Notes: a model not told the origin generated them from the sequence alone. Positions 45,214 through 58,421 are shown, counted from the stretch's first letter. The stretch is 64,000 nt of DNA from Scolanthus callimorphus (GCA_033964015.1 CM066915.1:7303575-7367574); one strand, 5' to 3'. A program made the numbers and translations.

Positions 45214-45472
45214 GATTCTAAAACATACTGCATGACCGTCGTGAAAACAATTGTAATTGAGCAATCACTAGCCAATCAAAATCGAGAGAAATCACGACTT
45301 GCTCCTAAATGGCTTTTTTCTCAGCCAATTGCAAGCCGAACCAATTACTAAGTAATTACACAATTGTATTTGATACAGAATTTGATTGGCTGAGAAAAAC
45401 GAGTAGCCAATGAGAATGCAAAGCAATCGCAATTACATAACAAGCTTGATAGTCATGTGAAATCCGCTCTAA
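45214..45472. mobile_element. Miniature element (tagagcggatttca family, copy 5)
   Basis: The left end is decayed (gattctaaaacatactgcat then gaccgtcgtgaaaacaattg); the right end is catgtgaaatccgctcta. The interior matches 7761-8022 in opposite orientation (agtaattacacaattgtatt, agccaatgagaatgcaaagc). Confidence 0.75.
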
Positions 45473-45689
45473 CACAACACATGAAAGTTTACATTTTACC
45501 TCGCAAGCTCAGCTCGTGTGATGTAAATCATTGAGAATCATTGAAAATAATTTCCATGGTTTATATAATAACTGATATTTTAAAGTTATTTTGAGTTTCC
45601 TCTTTTTGTAAAAATTTCTCAATTTCGTGGCGGATTTCAAGGGACTGGCATACCCTGCCCTAAAAGAGCCTGTGTCAGCCACCATTTTG

Positions 45690-45830
45690 ACAGCATAGCA
45701 ACATACCAAGTCGGAGAACTTCTTGAAGTATCCATTTCCATCGGCTGATTCAGAGAATGTAGAGCAATTTTCTCGATTTAATTTGGTAAATCTGAAACTT
45801 TGTTTTTAGATGTTAATTTAGCTTTCTACA
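45690..45830. repeat. Dispersed repeat 'accaagtcggag..catccattt' (copy 2)
   Basis: accaagtcggagaacttc..tatccatttccatcggctga..gagcaattttctcg..tctgaaactttgtttttaga. See 43485-43610. Confidence 0.6.
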
Positions 45831-45988
45831 CGTAATTCGTCCTCTAATATCGAACGAAAACAATAACAAAGGAGTGGTTGACCCTCAATCGTTGTTTACA
45901 TTGATTTAGTGCATCGGAGACTGTTCATGCTAAGGATTTGTACTTTTACGGGCGTTTCTCGTGTTTGTATGTTAAAATGCACTAAACT

Positions 45989-46376
45989 GAGGCACCGTCC
46001 ACACTACGCCGGCTAAATTTGAAAACGGCTAATTTGCCTCGAAAACGGAACAAATATTTTCTGTCCACACTACGCCGGCTAAATGTGAAAACGCACCAGA
46101 ACGTCAGCTAAGCGCATGTGCGAAAAAGAAAAACGAGAGCCCGCGGTCATAATTTCCTCACAGACGTGTGGTACGACGTCATCGTTTTCGAAAAGATCCG
46201 TTTTCGCCGTCCACACTAAAACGCGTAGCCGGCGTTTTCAAATTTAGCCACTTTCGGTAGCGTTTTCGAAAAGCTCCGTTTTCGGTGGAAATTTTGCCGG
46301 CGTAGTGTGGACGGAAGGCACAACCGTATAAAAAATTAGCCGTTTTCAAATTTAGCCGGCGTAGTGTGGACGGGGA
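45989..46376. mobile_element. Miniature element with modular ends (gaggcaccgtccacactacg)
   Basis: Left end gaggcaccgtccacactacg with ccggctaaatttgaaaacgg; right end tttagccggcgtagtgtgga followed by cgggg. The subterminal unit repeats at both sides (46060-46100 and 46285-46320). Confidence 0.85.
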
Positions 46377-46429
46377 TGTTTGTAGTGGCCACACGAACAC
46401 GAGAAAATAACCGTGATTTCCAAGTTCTA

Positions 46430-46803
46430 GTATACACCGATTCGACGTAATTTGAGGTAGCTGATTTACTTGTCTGATTGGAAAGCTTTTTGAACTGATG
46501 GAAGAAACCTTTGAAACTAGTCAACATGAAACATTTGAAGTTCGTTTCTTGCTCAGAAGAAAAGTTACAGGGTAATGAAACCTCGAAATTTTACAGAGGT
46601 TGGTATGACTAAGGGTGGGCCTTAGCCATATAATTAAACGCCTGTAAACAAAATCACGTATTCGCGGGCTCATAACTTCGTTCCTAAACAGGCTACAAAC
46701 CCCCAAACTTAGCAATTTGACTACTTTCAGAGAGATCTTTCATCGGTTCAAAACGTTTTCCAATCAGACAAATTCAAAATTACGTCGAATCGGTCTATAG
46801 TAA
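46430..46803. mobile_element. Inverted-repeat element (accgattcgacgtaatt)
   Basis: Left accgattcgacgtaatttg..cttgtctgattggaaagc; right ttccaatcagacaaattcaa..aattacgtcgaatcggt. Arms about 60 bp, partly decayed on the left. Confidence 0.75.
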
Positions 46804-46834
46804 CTGCTTTTAAGGGTGAGGTAAGCCGATTAGT

Positions 46835-46870
46835 TACCCTGCGAGCAGTGATTTCCCTGCTCGCAGGGTA
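46835..46870. repeat. Perfect 14-bp stem hairpin
   Basis: taccctgcgagcag, 8-base loop, ctgctcgcagggta. It is the last clear inverted repeat before the repeat-poor half of the window. Confidence 0.9.
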
Positions 46871-46874
46871 CCGA

Positions 46875-49800
46875 TTAGTTGGACGTTAAAATTTAGCTAA
46901 CCTACAGAACCTAGAGCTGAGAGATTTAATTGTTCTATACGGGTCCCAACGTCAAAGTTTTTTTTCGGGAGGTGCCACTGGCGCCTGAATAAAAATTCTA
47001 GTCGCCAAACTATAGTGAAATTTGGTCGATCATATGGTCGCAATGCGGGCCCCTGTACTAACGTATGTTAGTTGTTCACTTATTTTGTTATCGCTGATCG
47101 CGACGATAATCAGTTTATTGATCATCCGTTTAACCCACGCACTTGACTCAAGCAGATACCATCCAAGCTGAAGTATGCTTATCAAGTAGCCCTCCTTTTA
47201 TCGCTAAAACAACGTCTTCTATATGTAATTCCTTTATCCCTCCGATAGGTTTTCCCTAGCGCGCTCAATGTTATCTTAAATCGCCTTTTAACGTTTGCGT
47301 GGATGTTTTAGTGCCGGCTAAATCCACTGATTCATCTTCAACTCTACACTAAGGCTTTCCTTTAATGTTCACTTAGCTCCTGTGGAAAATATAGAATTAT
47401 TCTCATAAATCAAGATTAACTGGCTTATCTAGCAGATAAAGAGGGCTTTCGAGAACTGCTATTTCTATCCCTGACAGATAAAAGCTTTAGGAAGATTTCA
47501 GGAAACAACTTAGCCGAGCACTTGCGAGTTTTTGTTACAGTAAATCTTTGCTTATCTCCAGGGATCTAAAATTAATGGTATTGCAATGATATGAAACGAA
47601 AAACTTGTATATTTATGGTTTTATTCCGGTTCTTCTACGGGAATATTTTAATAGCTCTATTGACTTTTGGTGCCGAAAAAGCTCAAAGCCATACAGAGTA
47701 TAAAATCAGATAAAATCTTTATTGTTTCACATTATTGCTTACAGGATTTTACTTAAGGTGTATTTTGCCTTAATTTATTTCTTTTGAAAATTCAAATTCG
47801 ATTCGTGTTGATGTCTAAATATTTTTATTTCGATAAATATATGACTAACCAGTTATTTTTTACTGTATTAATTGACTTAACTGACTTGAGTATACTTGAC
47901 GCGTGCACTGACTCCTGTTTGACTACGGATCTCGAAAACTTTTTGCTCTTTTATAATTGTTTTATAGCCCTTCTTTATTCTATCGATAAACTAAATATAT
48001 ATATTAATAAATACAAATTAAGTGATTTCGCTGTTTAAGACAGCTTAATTTGATGTTTTAACTGACCCTCAGCGGAGAAAATATCTCATCTTCCCAACAT
48101 CTTTCTGTGGGTGAATTCTCGAGCCTTTTTATTAGCAGCCATTTTATTTGCCTAGCAAAGTACCAAGTCAGAAAGTATCCATTTTCATCTACTTGTTTAT
48201 GGAATTCAGTGCAATATTTTCGTTTGAATTCAGTAAAAATATCAAACTTTGCTTTTAGATTTCGATATTTCTACATGCAATTCGCGTTCTAATATGGAAT
48301 ACAAACAATAACGAAGGAGTGGCTGACCAGTGCTCTTTCAGTTTTCTTTTCTTTTTTAGGTCTCAGACTCAATTTTTTCCGCCTTAAAAAGTTGTGCACA
48401 AGATGTGAAATGTCTCCGTAGACTACCATATTCATCTAGGGTTAACCAAAATCGGCGCTTTCTCTTCCGTTTTATGCCTCAAGGCCTTCGTGCGTGGGAA
48501 GGTTGTTTTCGAGTCTGATCTTGACTATAAGATTAATTCCGATGTTGCAATTGAATAGTTGTCGTTTGTGTGTTGGATTGGGTACATTCTACTTGCGCGT
48601 GCACGAAAAAGCGAGGTAAACATTTAACGATATTTATTAAAACTCCCTTATAGAAGACAAGGTTTTGCATTTAAGTGCGCGTAACAAAGGTGTTTTTAGG
48701 CTAGAATGAATGTTAAGTTTTATTTTTTGTGAACAATATCCACTTCCTATTATAGCTGCTAAATGAGTACTACGCAAAAACGTGTTTCTTATAGATACTA
48801 AGAGTTGTTTTCGCGGTAAAAATCCTTTGGATGCTTTGTATATTAGACTTTCTCCAATCCCGTCACAATATCATACTCAAAATACACTCTCACAATATGA
48901 AGTGGATATTAGGAGAAATTGACGCTACTTTTCCAGATGCAAATGTCTACCATCAGCCCTTCCATGGGTGATTGTTGTGAGTATTGGGGCCACAGGAAGC
49001 GCGTAAAGAGGTTTTATCGACTGCTAATGGTAAAGCTCAGACTTGTTGGCGCGAGGCTTGCTGGGATACCAGTTTTCCCTCACTGTGGGATCTTAAGGGT
49101 TTTTCCAGAGACACTCAAAATAAACAAGTTTATATATGCTATTGTTCCTATTTGGGTAGAAGTGGCTACACCAAATTAAACTGAATAAGTCATTCCTTAA
49201 ACTGATTAGATTTTCCTCCCGATGTTCTTTTCGCGGTAAAGTGAAATCTAAACATAGAAGAAAAATCATATTCAGTGAAAACTTTTCGCACTGTTTTGTT
49301 TAATATATTTTATTTGGGAAAATGCTCTTGATAACCATTGTCGTCGACCTGTTTTGTTTGAGAAAGGGAATTAATACAGTCGTTGGCTCTTCAAAGGCAA
49401 ATAATCGCCCAGAATTCAATTAACCATGGTCCTAAAGGTGAAAAATGCCCAAGTCCTGTTCTTGTAACTACTACGCGTACATCAAAATGCCTTCTAACGG
49501 ATTCGGCTATGAGAGATTTTAATATTCATAGCGAAGAATCAAACGGTAAATCCCCAATTCTGAATGACTTAGACAGATACGATGAATACAAAGTTTCCTT
49601 TATTGTAAAAGAAAATTAACAAAATGTAATTAACGTCGCGACGGCAGGTGAGAACCGGTTGCTAGTGCTTCACAATATACACGATCTTTGGCATGAACGT
49701 TACGAGTGATAAATTACTGGCTCCTTTATGACGCAAATTACATAAGACTGCAGCCTCTTACATTTGTCGTTCCACCTTTTATTTATTTTTTCAAAACTGC

Positions 49801-52800
49801 TTTCCTTTCATTCTGAAGAAAACCAGTTTCGAATACAGGTTTTTCTGCCTTTTAAAACAACGTTTGTTAATCGTGAATTAAACTGAAGATATGCGTACCA
49901 GTTTATCAGATATTGCCCTCTCGGGAATTCGCGCCACGGAATGAAAAAGGCTAATCAGCACGCCTTCCAGCTCGCAACTGGTTAATGCTGAATTGTTGCG
50001 CACCTAAAATATTCTCCGGCCCTGGCGGGTTTATCGGTTCCGATCGGCATCTGATTGTGTTCTAGGGGCAGTACGCGATAACGCGTTAGATGTGTCTTGC
50101 CTTTAATTTGCAGTGAATAGACCGAGGAACTTAAGTGAAGATTGAATCTTTCTAGTTCCGCTTGCGTCCATTTAGCCGCGCGATCTAATCAGCCCTACGT
50201 GCTTGGATAATTTGATAGTTTCAATACCTTTTTACTCTTTTAGCCCCTCTTTTGATTTTCTTTTAGCGCTCGATCGCGGCCACCACCCTTAATTGCCATC
50301 TCTAGCAATTATTAATGACTTCAATAACTGAGTAAATCTTCCCGATATTGGAATTAATTTCACATTCATATAGCGATGAGTACGAAAACATAAACGCTTG
50401 TGCGCCTGATTTTTTTAAGGAAAAAAATGTCTCGGTTGTTGTTCGCAAAACGTAACTTTACGCTTCTTAAAACACTGTTTCACCTGCCTAAGGGGAAATA
50501 GAAAATTGATTATCGCTTTGCTGTGTTAATGTATGGCTATCCCTAAAAGCAGCTTATTTGTTTTGAATTGTACAGGTTGGGAGTTAGATAAATATTTTCA
50601 AATTGAGCCCCTATAGGCCCCATGGGCTAAGGGGACAAACTATTCACGCGCGCTTTGTTATTCTGGAGCAAATTTAATCACATAAAAGTTACCAATTCCG
50701 GTCCGGGCTTGTTATATCTAAAGCTATAAGACCCAAGAAGTAGGATGCAATTTACGAAGGCTTGTTGTACAATTAACTGAATGGCGGGGTTCTCTTACGC
50801 AGATAATGGCGAGGTATTTAATGCTAGCATAATGGTTTGAGATCATATCGGAATCGAGACGGGTGTATTCCGATTCGAACTTTGTGATTTACTAAGTAGG
50901 AAAACGAAAAGAGCCGTTGATCTTATCATTTTGATGTCTCAAAATCACTTTATTCATTCTAGAAAAACAATTAATGTGCTTTTACGAAAGAGCAGTCACT
51001 TGGCTTTTGCAAATAGTCGTAAATTACTCGGGAATCTCTCATTAAAAATAAATAGTGCGCTCATACAAGGTGAACCGATGGAGTGACGCCGGTCAAACAA
51101 AGGAGGTTTTTCTGCTCGGCAATTTTTTGATCTAAATTGCTTGAGATCTGAGACCACCGTGGGATGTAATGATATATTATGTTCATTTCCCACTGACATA
51201 TGCTAAAATAAAACCTTCTTGAAGTAGCCTAGTGGAAAAAAAAAAGAAATAATAAAACGTGCAGAATGTAAATGGTCACATTGTGTATGAGAGATCTTGT
51301 AATAAAGGGCGTGCCGTTTATCGGAATATGCTGGATTCGTGTTTTGAGATCTAAATTACGCGATCTCCGGGACTATAAACGCGAGGTTCAAAAATGTGCT
51401 TAGCGCCTTTGGATTTGCGCTAATGATGCTATCAGTACTGCGGCTAAAGCGCTCAGACTCTGCGCGTATCAATTACCGGTAGTCCGAGCAGCGGAAACGT
51501 GTTGATGAGTGTTTGTGAGGGAGCGCGCGAGAATGCCCTATCCGTGGACTCCGCGCAAAGTGTTCTCCGGTATGCGTGATTAGCATGACAAAGGCTCCCG
51601 CGCGAATCAGATGCGATAGAGGCTGCGCTGCTATTCAGCAGTACTATTAAATGTGATGGATTGAATACTCCTCGAGTGTTTCTATTGGCTTTTTCAGATA
51701 TTTGAAATCCAATGCAATTCAACAATGCGAATTTTCGTGTCTTTGCCCAACTGGCGAACAGTCAACAAACAGCGAAACAGCTGAACCGCCACAAACATCG
51801 CATCAAATGGCTATCATAAAGGGAACTTTGGAAGACATAGTGTGAAATATTTCAATGATGAAAAGAGAATCTCAGTGGAGAAAAGATCCCCACTGATTCA
51901 GTAATATCACATCTCGCAGAGCGTGCATTTTTGGGAATTTGATCTTGCGACCCAAATCCTTGCCTACGGCTTGCATGTAGTAATTTGTACTCCATTCTTT
52001 CAAATTGAAAACATCGCAAAATTATTCCCATTGAGACGGAAATCTCTTTTTGGAATTTTCGACCAAACAATAGGGAAATCTCCGTTTGGACTAGAATGCA
52101 TTTGTTTTGTTTGAACAGAGTAACAATGCGACCGAGATAATGATTCCCTTTGCATGTGATAATTGGACGGGACTAGCGTTAACACGTCTACTCAAAACTA
52201 CCATTCCACTCAAAAATATACCGGAGTTTTGGTCAAACTTTAGTTAAAAGAATCACGTGATAGCCAAGCTAAGATGCTTTGGTCGTGGCACAGTTTTGGC
52301 TAGAAATGGATACATAATTTATGAGAACTTCTAGTTTTCTGAGCTAAAACTTCTACTTGAAAAGCTAGAGCCTTGGCTGAGCGTGGGAACTCTCGCAAGT
52401 GGACCAGCTGGCAAAGAGTATTCTAAAATCATTTAGTCCTATCAATCCTCCATAACTTAAGGCGACTGCTCGAAGACTGTGTGAAAATATGAGCTCCACT
52501 AGAACTCGAGGGTATTTCCAATACCGCTTTAACCATAGTGGCTCAAGTATTTAGGTGATTTGTCATCGTATTGGCTGTGAAATAATTCGCTTTTTTAATA
52601 CAAAAATGCAGTCAAATTGCCATGTTCACTTAGAGATACTCTTTTAAAAGTTAAATAACAGCAATACCACTTATTGACATCGCTCGCAAAAAAGATTGCG
52701 TGTAAAACTTGACGGTAATCAAGTTTAAGAACGTATGGGGCCGGTAGAGGGAAACGCTCGTGTTGAGCTAAATGATAATATTTAGATATTTATATTTAAT

Positions 52801-55800
52801 AAAATTGTGCCAGTCTTTTGAAATGAGAAACTCTCATATGCCGTAATCAGGCAAGGGTTTTGAACGAACTGAATACATTTCGAGGAAGTTCACGGTTTTG
52901 AATTTACGCAGCGCCTCGGTGGCTGGGAATTTAGGAAGCAGAAGCCTTTGTAGAAGAATTGTGAAAGCATTTTGTGCCTAGCTGTCTGATGGCTTGGCCT
53001 GGTAAGGCGCTTTAGAATGTACGAGCTCTGTTACCGAGCAATCGATAGGCACCTAGAAGAATGCAGGCTTTTAGATCATCTACGAATGAACAATGCCCAA
53101 ACACATGGGAAATAAGGCACAACTCGAGGACTCACGTACAAACAAACCAAGTTCCCCAGATAGCTTTACGACTACTGGATTTATTTGAACATACTGAAGG
53201 CTTTCCAGCTCTGTCAAGCAATTTTGAGGTGACAAAAGCAAAGTTACGATGTTTCCTACATCAGTTTGTCAGCTTAAGTTGCTCAAATGATTTCTTATCT
53301 CGTCCAACCAAATATTTACAGTACCCAGTTCCCAAGATCAGGAAATGAGAAAAGAGTGGATTGTTATCCCCGACTCTTACTCCGCCCTAGCGCGAAACTA
53401 AATGCGCAGAATGCCGACATTAACTAGAGGGAAATAGAAAACTTGGTTGGGCGCGCTCGAGCTCCTTCAACTTTCCTCCGATTGGAGACACTACTAATAT
53501 CCTGTTCTGTTTGTATCGAATGTTAATCATTTTTGTTCCGGGCTTTGAAATGTCCTCGCCGCATGGCAGCCAACAAAGCCACTGTGTTGTCATGGAGACC
53601 CAAGTAAAATTCGTTACAAGCGCGAGTTGTTTTTTGTGTTTTGGCTTTATCTAGGCACCACCGTGGCTCCGAATATTGAAAACAAATTTAAATGGTTCAG
53701 TTATTCTTTCGATTAGCGCAGCCCCACAGTTAGTTATTCTCTTTTAATGGTGGATTCTTTTATTAAAAAGAACAGTTAAAGAAAAACAACCCAAAAAGGG
53801 CTTATAAGTGTATTAATTAAGAATAAGAATTGACTGGGAGATTTACACGCAAGTTGAATGACGACACAAATTATTAAAATATTACCAGTGGAACACCCGT
53901 TCATTCGCATTGTCTTCCACTCTAGAACCTCTCTCAGACACAACAAAGACAAAAGCTGATCTTTGCTCCACAATTTCGACAAACTGACTAGCACCGTCGC
54001 ATTGTGAGACACCTTTGGCATTTTTCTGTAAAAGTTTCGAGGCGAATTTGCGAGTGGAAATGAAAGGATAAATATGCATAACTTGACAATACCCTGCACG
54101 CCCCGGTGTCCGTGGTAACGCACAGAGGGTTATCGGCTGAATCAACACGCACTAATCTATGTTAGTCAGTCAGTGGCGCGAGAATTACGCTCGGAAATTC
54201 ATTTTTGACGATAGGGAGAGTTTTGAATGAAGGGGCTGTCTCTGGAATGCGGATAAGAGTTGTCAAATAACTCGGCATGCAGGGGTTTAGCGCTAGCAGG
54301 GGGAGGGAGGCAAAGTTAGCGGGATTCCAGTGAACAAGGAGTTTTTCTATTGTTAAATGATCTCTTTAGAGCGCCTAGCGCTACAGAACGTTCGGCTAAG
54401 TAACATTATTAGCGCTTTCTGCCTACTGTCTCACAAAGGACCATGCTAAACTCTACAACAAAGCGCGCCTATTCAACCAACGAAAGAGGGTTAAATGTTT
54501 ATATCAACGGGCGAATAACTAGCCAGTCCGCGAGACCGTTAAAAGGTCCCTCGCAAAGCTGTTTCCATGAATGCGCGCTACGACTTAACGAACTCTTTTT
54601 ATTGACAATTCTCGTCAAAAGAATGAGTTTTTATGACTAACGCAACTCGCTCAGCCGGTATTAAACCGCGAATTATCCCACGGATTTAGCTCATGAATAT
54701 AAACGGACCCTTGAAATCACCTAGAATTTATTATGCTGTTTTAACAGAAAATATTTAGTAGAATTCTCGCAGGGAAAAGAAAACTTAATTATTTTTGAAG
54801 TGTGCGCTTCCTTTTTCTCATTTACATAGAGTTAGCTGTCCACGGTAATGTTTTATTGTAAACTACTTTCGACAGCCGAATGGCGAATTGAAGTTCATTT
54901 TTAAGTAAACCATGTTTGATTTTTTCAGGCAACATTTAACCAAAGTAATATCTGTCCACGTTTGAACACACGTTATAATGTAAATTGCACTTTAAGCGAA
55001 TTAAAGATATAATGATCCTGCGGCCTGCTGCGTTTTATAAAAAAGCAATCGCCAGTTTTTCCTGAGTATTGTTAGGAATTCGGGAGAATGCCCGAGAAAA
55101 TGCAGAAAAAAAAGGATTTAATGTGGATTGTTTCTCGTCTTAAGAGTAAAAGCCTAAAAATGGTCTAATGAGCAACCGGAGGACATAGTAATTTCACTGA
55201 AAGCGTTTTTATAGCTTGTGACACCACGTAATCTTGCCAGCATTCATCACGGAAAATGTGAATATAAAAATCTCATCGGTTTTTGTGTGTTGTTTACACG
55301 GCGCGACTAGTGGACGCGTAGTGAAACTATCGGAATCAACGCTACCATTTCATGACATTCGCCTGCAGCATTTTTGAACGCTAAATGAAAATAAAGGTCA
55401 ATAAATCTTTCTCCTTGGGGGATATTTCGGGAAAAGGAATTCTTGACGAATTCACTCCGGTTTCTCGGCACCTAGACTTGGTAAACAAAGATTTCGCAAA
55501 CGCATTTGTGCTATTCATGTCTCAACGAGAAATTCCGCTAGCCATTTGGTGAAAAAAACTAGTTCGGGGCGCGCATGAGAACTTTTGAATAAGTGCCTTT
55601 TGAAAAAATATTGATATTTGAGTGGGATTTTCAAGGTAATAAAGACGAGTTTTAGTTCCTTGGAAGACTATGTGGTTTGCTTTTTGAGGGTGTTTGTAGT
55701 ACTAGTTTAGTGTTTTGCGGGCGATCCATGAGATATGGCATAGCATTACAGTTGTAGAAGGACCATGCTCGACTAATACTCTCAAATCCCAAAGCTTTGT

Positions 55801-56740
55801 TTTTAGCGGTTTATGCACGACTTTCAATTATCATTCTTTCTGTTCATTCCAAGTAGCATATCCCGGCTTCGCGTATTTCGGACTGATCTTTTTGAGGCAG
55901 TTTAAAGTAGGTTACAGTGAGGTAAACAGAGTATGGAAAAATCAGGATATGGAATGGGAGAATTCCGGCCCTAGATTCGATATCGAGGAGAAAAAAATCT
56001 CGTGTCTGATCTCAACAGATAGAGTACTTGAAAAGATCTGTAAAAATGGAATTTGGGGATAAATAGATTTTTTGAGGACCATACTCGTATTTCTATTGCT
56101 ACGTTCATATCTCTCGCATTCGCATTCCAGAGCAAATTCAACCCGTTGCCAAACTCCTTTCTAGCAACCGAAAGATCGCCTAAAGAATTCCCCACTCAAA
56201 GCTTTTCAATAAACTTCGAATTCATTGTCAAATAAATTATATTTCTCTCCCAAAAGCCTGGAAATGACGGTCTTTTTGTCATGAATTCTAATTCCAGAGG
56301 ATATTAACTTAATGGCTGTTCTTTCCTTGTATTTTAAAAGCTTTTCCCCCTAAGGCCGCTACTGAAAGGAGTGAGGAAACTCATTCAACAGTGCCGAGGC
56401 TCAAAATACAAAAGGAAGACAGCCTTCGGAAGAGCCAACTTTCCCAATCTTGAAATCAGATACATGACTCTATGATATTGATTTTTTTTCTCAGTCAGTT
56501 TCCCTTTTAAATTCCAAAGAATTAGATCCTTATAAGCCATGCTTTGGCATTAGGCAATGTATTGATATTATCTTTGTATTTCAATGAAAAGATTTTAGCT
56601 TGCTGATGATGTCTCGTCATATTTCTGCCAACAAATTAGAGAGCGTATTTGTTTGTGGCCGACAGTAAGTGGATGAAAAAGAGGGAAGTCGCATTCAAAC
56701 CGCAAATGAGCAACAATAACACACTAGCCTTTTACTCCGT
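46875..56740. other. Repeat-poor gene desert downstream of INSM
   Basis: Nearly 10 kb with no recognisable protein frame, no terminal-inverted-repeat element that I can find, and only a diverged copy of a dispersed repeat at 48130-48335. Open frames such as 48919-49179, 49383-49619 and 55715-56062 match nothing I know and show no codon structure. Likely regulatory DNA of the neighbouring developmental gene (inference). Confidence 0.5.
48130..48335. repeat. Dispersed repeat 'accaagtcagaaag..catccatttt' (copy 3, diverged)
   Basis: agccattttatttgcctagc..accaagtcagaaagtatcca..aactttgcttttagat..aataacgaaggagtgg parallels 45690-45910. Confidence 0.5.
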
Positions 56741-56748
56741 TTATCTTG

Positions 56749-56754
56749 TTTATT
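56749..56754 (-). terminator. Candidate INSM poly(A) signal
   Basis: AATAAA on the minus strand, about 390 bp downstream of the INSM stop codon. No transcript evidence. Confidence 0.4.
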
Positions 56755-57140
56755 AAATAGAAACTTTCCTCGAAAGATTCCTCTACCATTTCTATAGACA
56801 TTTACATAAACGGAATGAGATCACTTAGAACCAGCTGCTGAATACAAGCTCCGCATACTACCACATACAACTTGCCATCTGAACAGGAAAAATATATACA
56901 AATTCAAACTCTCCAATACTCTATCACAAATCTCTGTACAACTCATGTTAAAGATTTTCTCGGCTGAAATCAGCTTTGTACTAAGCGAATAAAAATATGT
57001 ACATTAACTTTAAACTGGGCTGGATATATTATTCTTCTAGTTATTGTTTTGGGTCTCTGTAAATATAATACTATTTTACAATTTCTATGCATAAGTAAAC
57101 TTTTCGTGCTCATCATGTCCTTTTAAATGTTTTATGTGTT

Positions 57141-58358
57141 CTATCCTTGCCTGACTGGGACTTGGAGAACTATCACTTGGCGGTTTTCTGGCGGATGGCA
57201 CTTGTTAATGTGCCGTGTAAGTCCAGGGGAACTATAGAATGTAGAGCTACATTGCTTGCACGAGTAAATTTCTCCTGTGTGAATCCGCGAGTGGCGATCC
57301 AAGCCGCCTTTGTTAGCAAATCCATTGCCGCAGACGTTGCAAGTGAATGTTTTTGGTCCTACAGCGTGGTTTAACACATGTTTGGCTCGGTTGGTCAGAC
57401 TGCGGAATACTTTGCCGCAGTACTGGCAGGGGTAGGGCCTATCATCCGTATGATTGTTCATGTGTTTGCGTAGATACGCTTTACGCCGGAACGTTTTGCT
57501 ACAAACGCTACATACGAACTGGCCTTGGCTATTACTCACAGGACTTGAGCTCCGCACGGATTCCAATGCAGCCGACTCTGATGATGATTTCTTATCGCTC
57601 TCCGTTTCGCTCTCGCTCTCGCTTTCCTGCTTTTTCACGACCGGTTTCGGCTGTGGAGCTTGCGTGGATTTTTTCTCGTGTGGCGATCGTGGTCGATGCC
57701 ATCGCCTGTGCGAAGCCAAATTTGCCGGGCAGCTAAATACTTTATCACACTCGGGACACCGGTGTTCGGTGTGTTGAATTCCACTACACTTGTGCTGCGC
57801 TAATGAAAACGGGTCGGTGTATACCTCTTTACAAAGCTGGCAAATAAATTGCGACTGTGGAAGAGGACCTTTCGGCTTGGGAAAGTCGTTGTTTTCGCTG
57901 AATATTGCGAATTCTTTGTGCTCTAGCACCGCGGTTTTGCCAGCGCTTGGCCCGTGTTCACTTGTAAGTTTCTCATTATGCGACTCGCGGGAAGCCAGTA
58001 AACTGTACGTTTTGCTCTCCTTCTTGTTCGCTTTTTCACTCTTGCTCTCCGTATTGCTAGAATTAGGTTTGTGTTTTTTAGGAGTGTTTTCTTTTTCAGT
58101 TTTGAACGGTTTAAAGGCGCTGTTACAGCTGGCAGAACTTGCCGTGGATGTGAGCATCGAAGTTAATGAACTTAACACTGGAAACTTATCGGACTCTGTC
58201 GGGGAATGAATTATTCCTCCAACCGCAGACGAACTTACAAATATTCTATTGTCAACATAGTTAAAGTTAGGATCGTAGTCCTCTTCAGGGAAGCTCCTTT
58301 TCTCTCCTCCCGGCGACCGCGGTGTTTTATTCTTCTTGACGAGGAATGCTCTGGGCAT
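57141..58358 (-). CDS. INSM1: INSM-type SNAG zinc-finger transcriptional repressor, intronless, complete
   Basis: 405 codons from ATG 58358 to TAG 57141. The N-terminus MPRAFLVKK is a SNAG repression motif (binds LSD1/CoREST in relatives). Residues 40-165 are low-complexity, Ser/Lys-rich. C2H2 fingers lie at about 173-196 (CQLC..H, atypical spacing), 201-221, 283-303, 311-331, 340-360 and 367-388 (H..KCH ending). Fingers one and two are separated from the last four by a Ser/Glu-rich acidic linker. This architecture and the intronless structure match the insulinoma-associated family, nuclear repressors that drive neuroendocrine and neuronal precursor differentiation. In cnidarians a role in neural or gland-cell development is inferred from the family. 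I cannot separate INSM1 from INSM2; a single pre-duplication gene is likely. A TATA-like element lies 64-72 bp upstream. Confidence 0.95.
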   Translation of the reverse strand: MPRAFLVKKNKTPRSPGGEKRSFPEEDYDPNFNYVDNRIFVSSSAVGGIIHSPTESDKFPVLSSLTSMLTSTASSASCNSAFKPFKTEKENTPKKHKPNSSNTESKSEKANKKESKTYSLLASRESHNEKLTSEHGPSAGKTAVLEHKEFAIFSENNDFPKPKGPLPQSQFICQLCKEVYTDPFSLAQHKCSGIQHTEHRCPECDKVFSCPANLASHRRWHRPRSPHEKKSTQAPQPKPVVKKQESESESETESDKKSSSESAALESVRSSSPVSNSQGQFVCSVCSKTFRRKAYLRKHMNNHTDDRPYPCQYCGKVFRSLTNRAKHVLNHAVGPKTFTCNVCGNGFANKGGLDRHSRIHTGEIYSCKQCSSTFYSSPGLTRHINKCHPPENRQVIVLQVPVRQG

Positions 58359-58421
58359 GGTTACACTTGTTGTTTTCTTCAGCTATCGGCACTTACAAAA
58401 TATTCCCTTTTTCAGTCTTGG

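Noticed and set aside
48919..49184. Two overlapping ORFs in the quiet block as a hidden gene
   Set aside because: No family match, no splice-phase partners, and two frames overlap with equal length, which suggests chance.
55715..56062. 115-residue ORF in the quiet block
   Set aside because: Cys/Phe-rich, no recognisable motif and no neighbouring exons; most likely chance.
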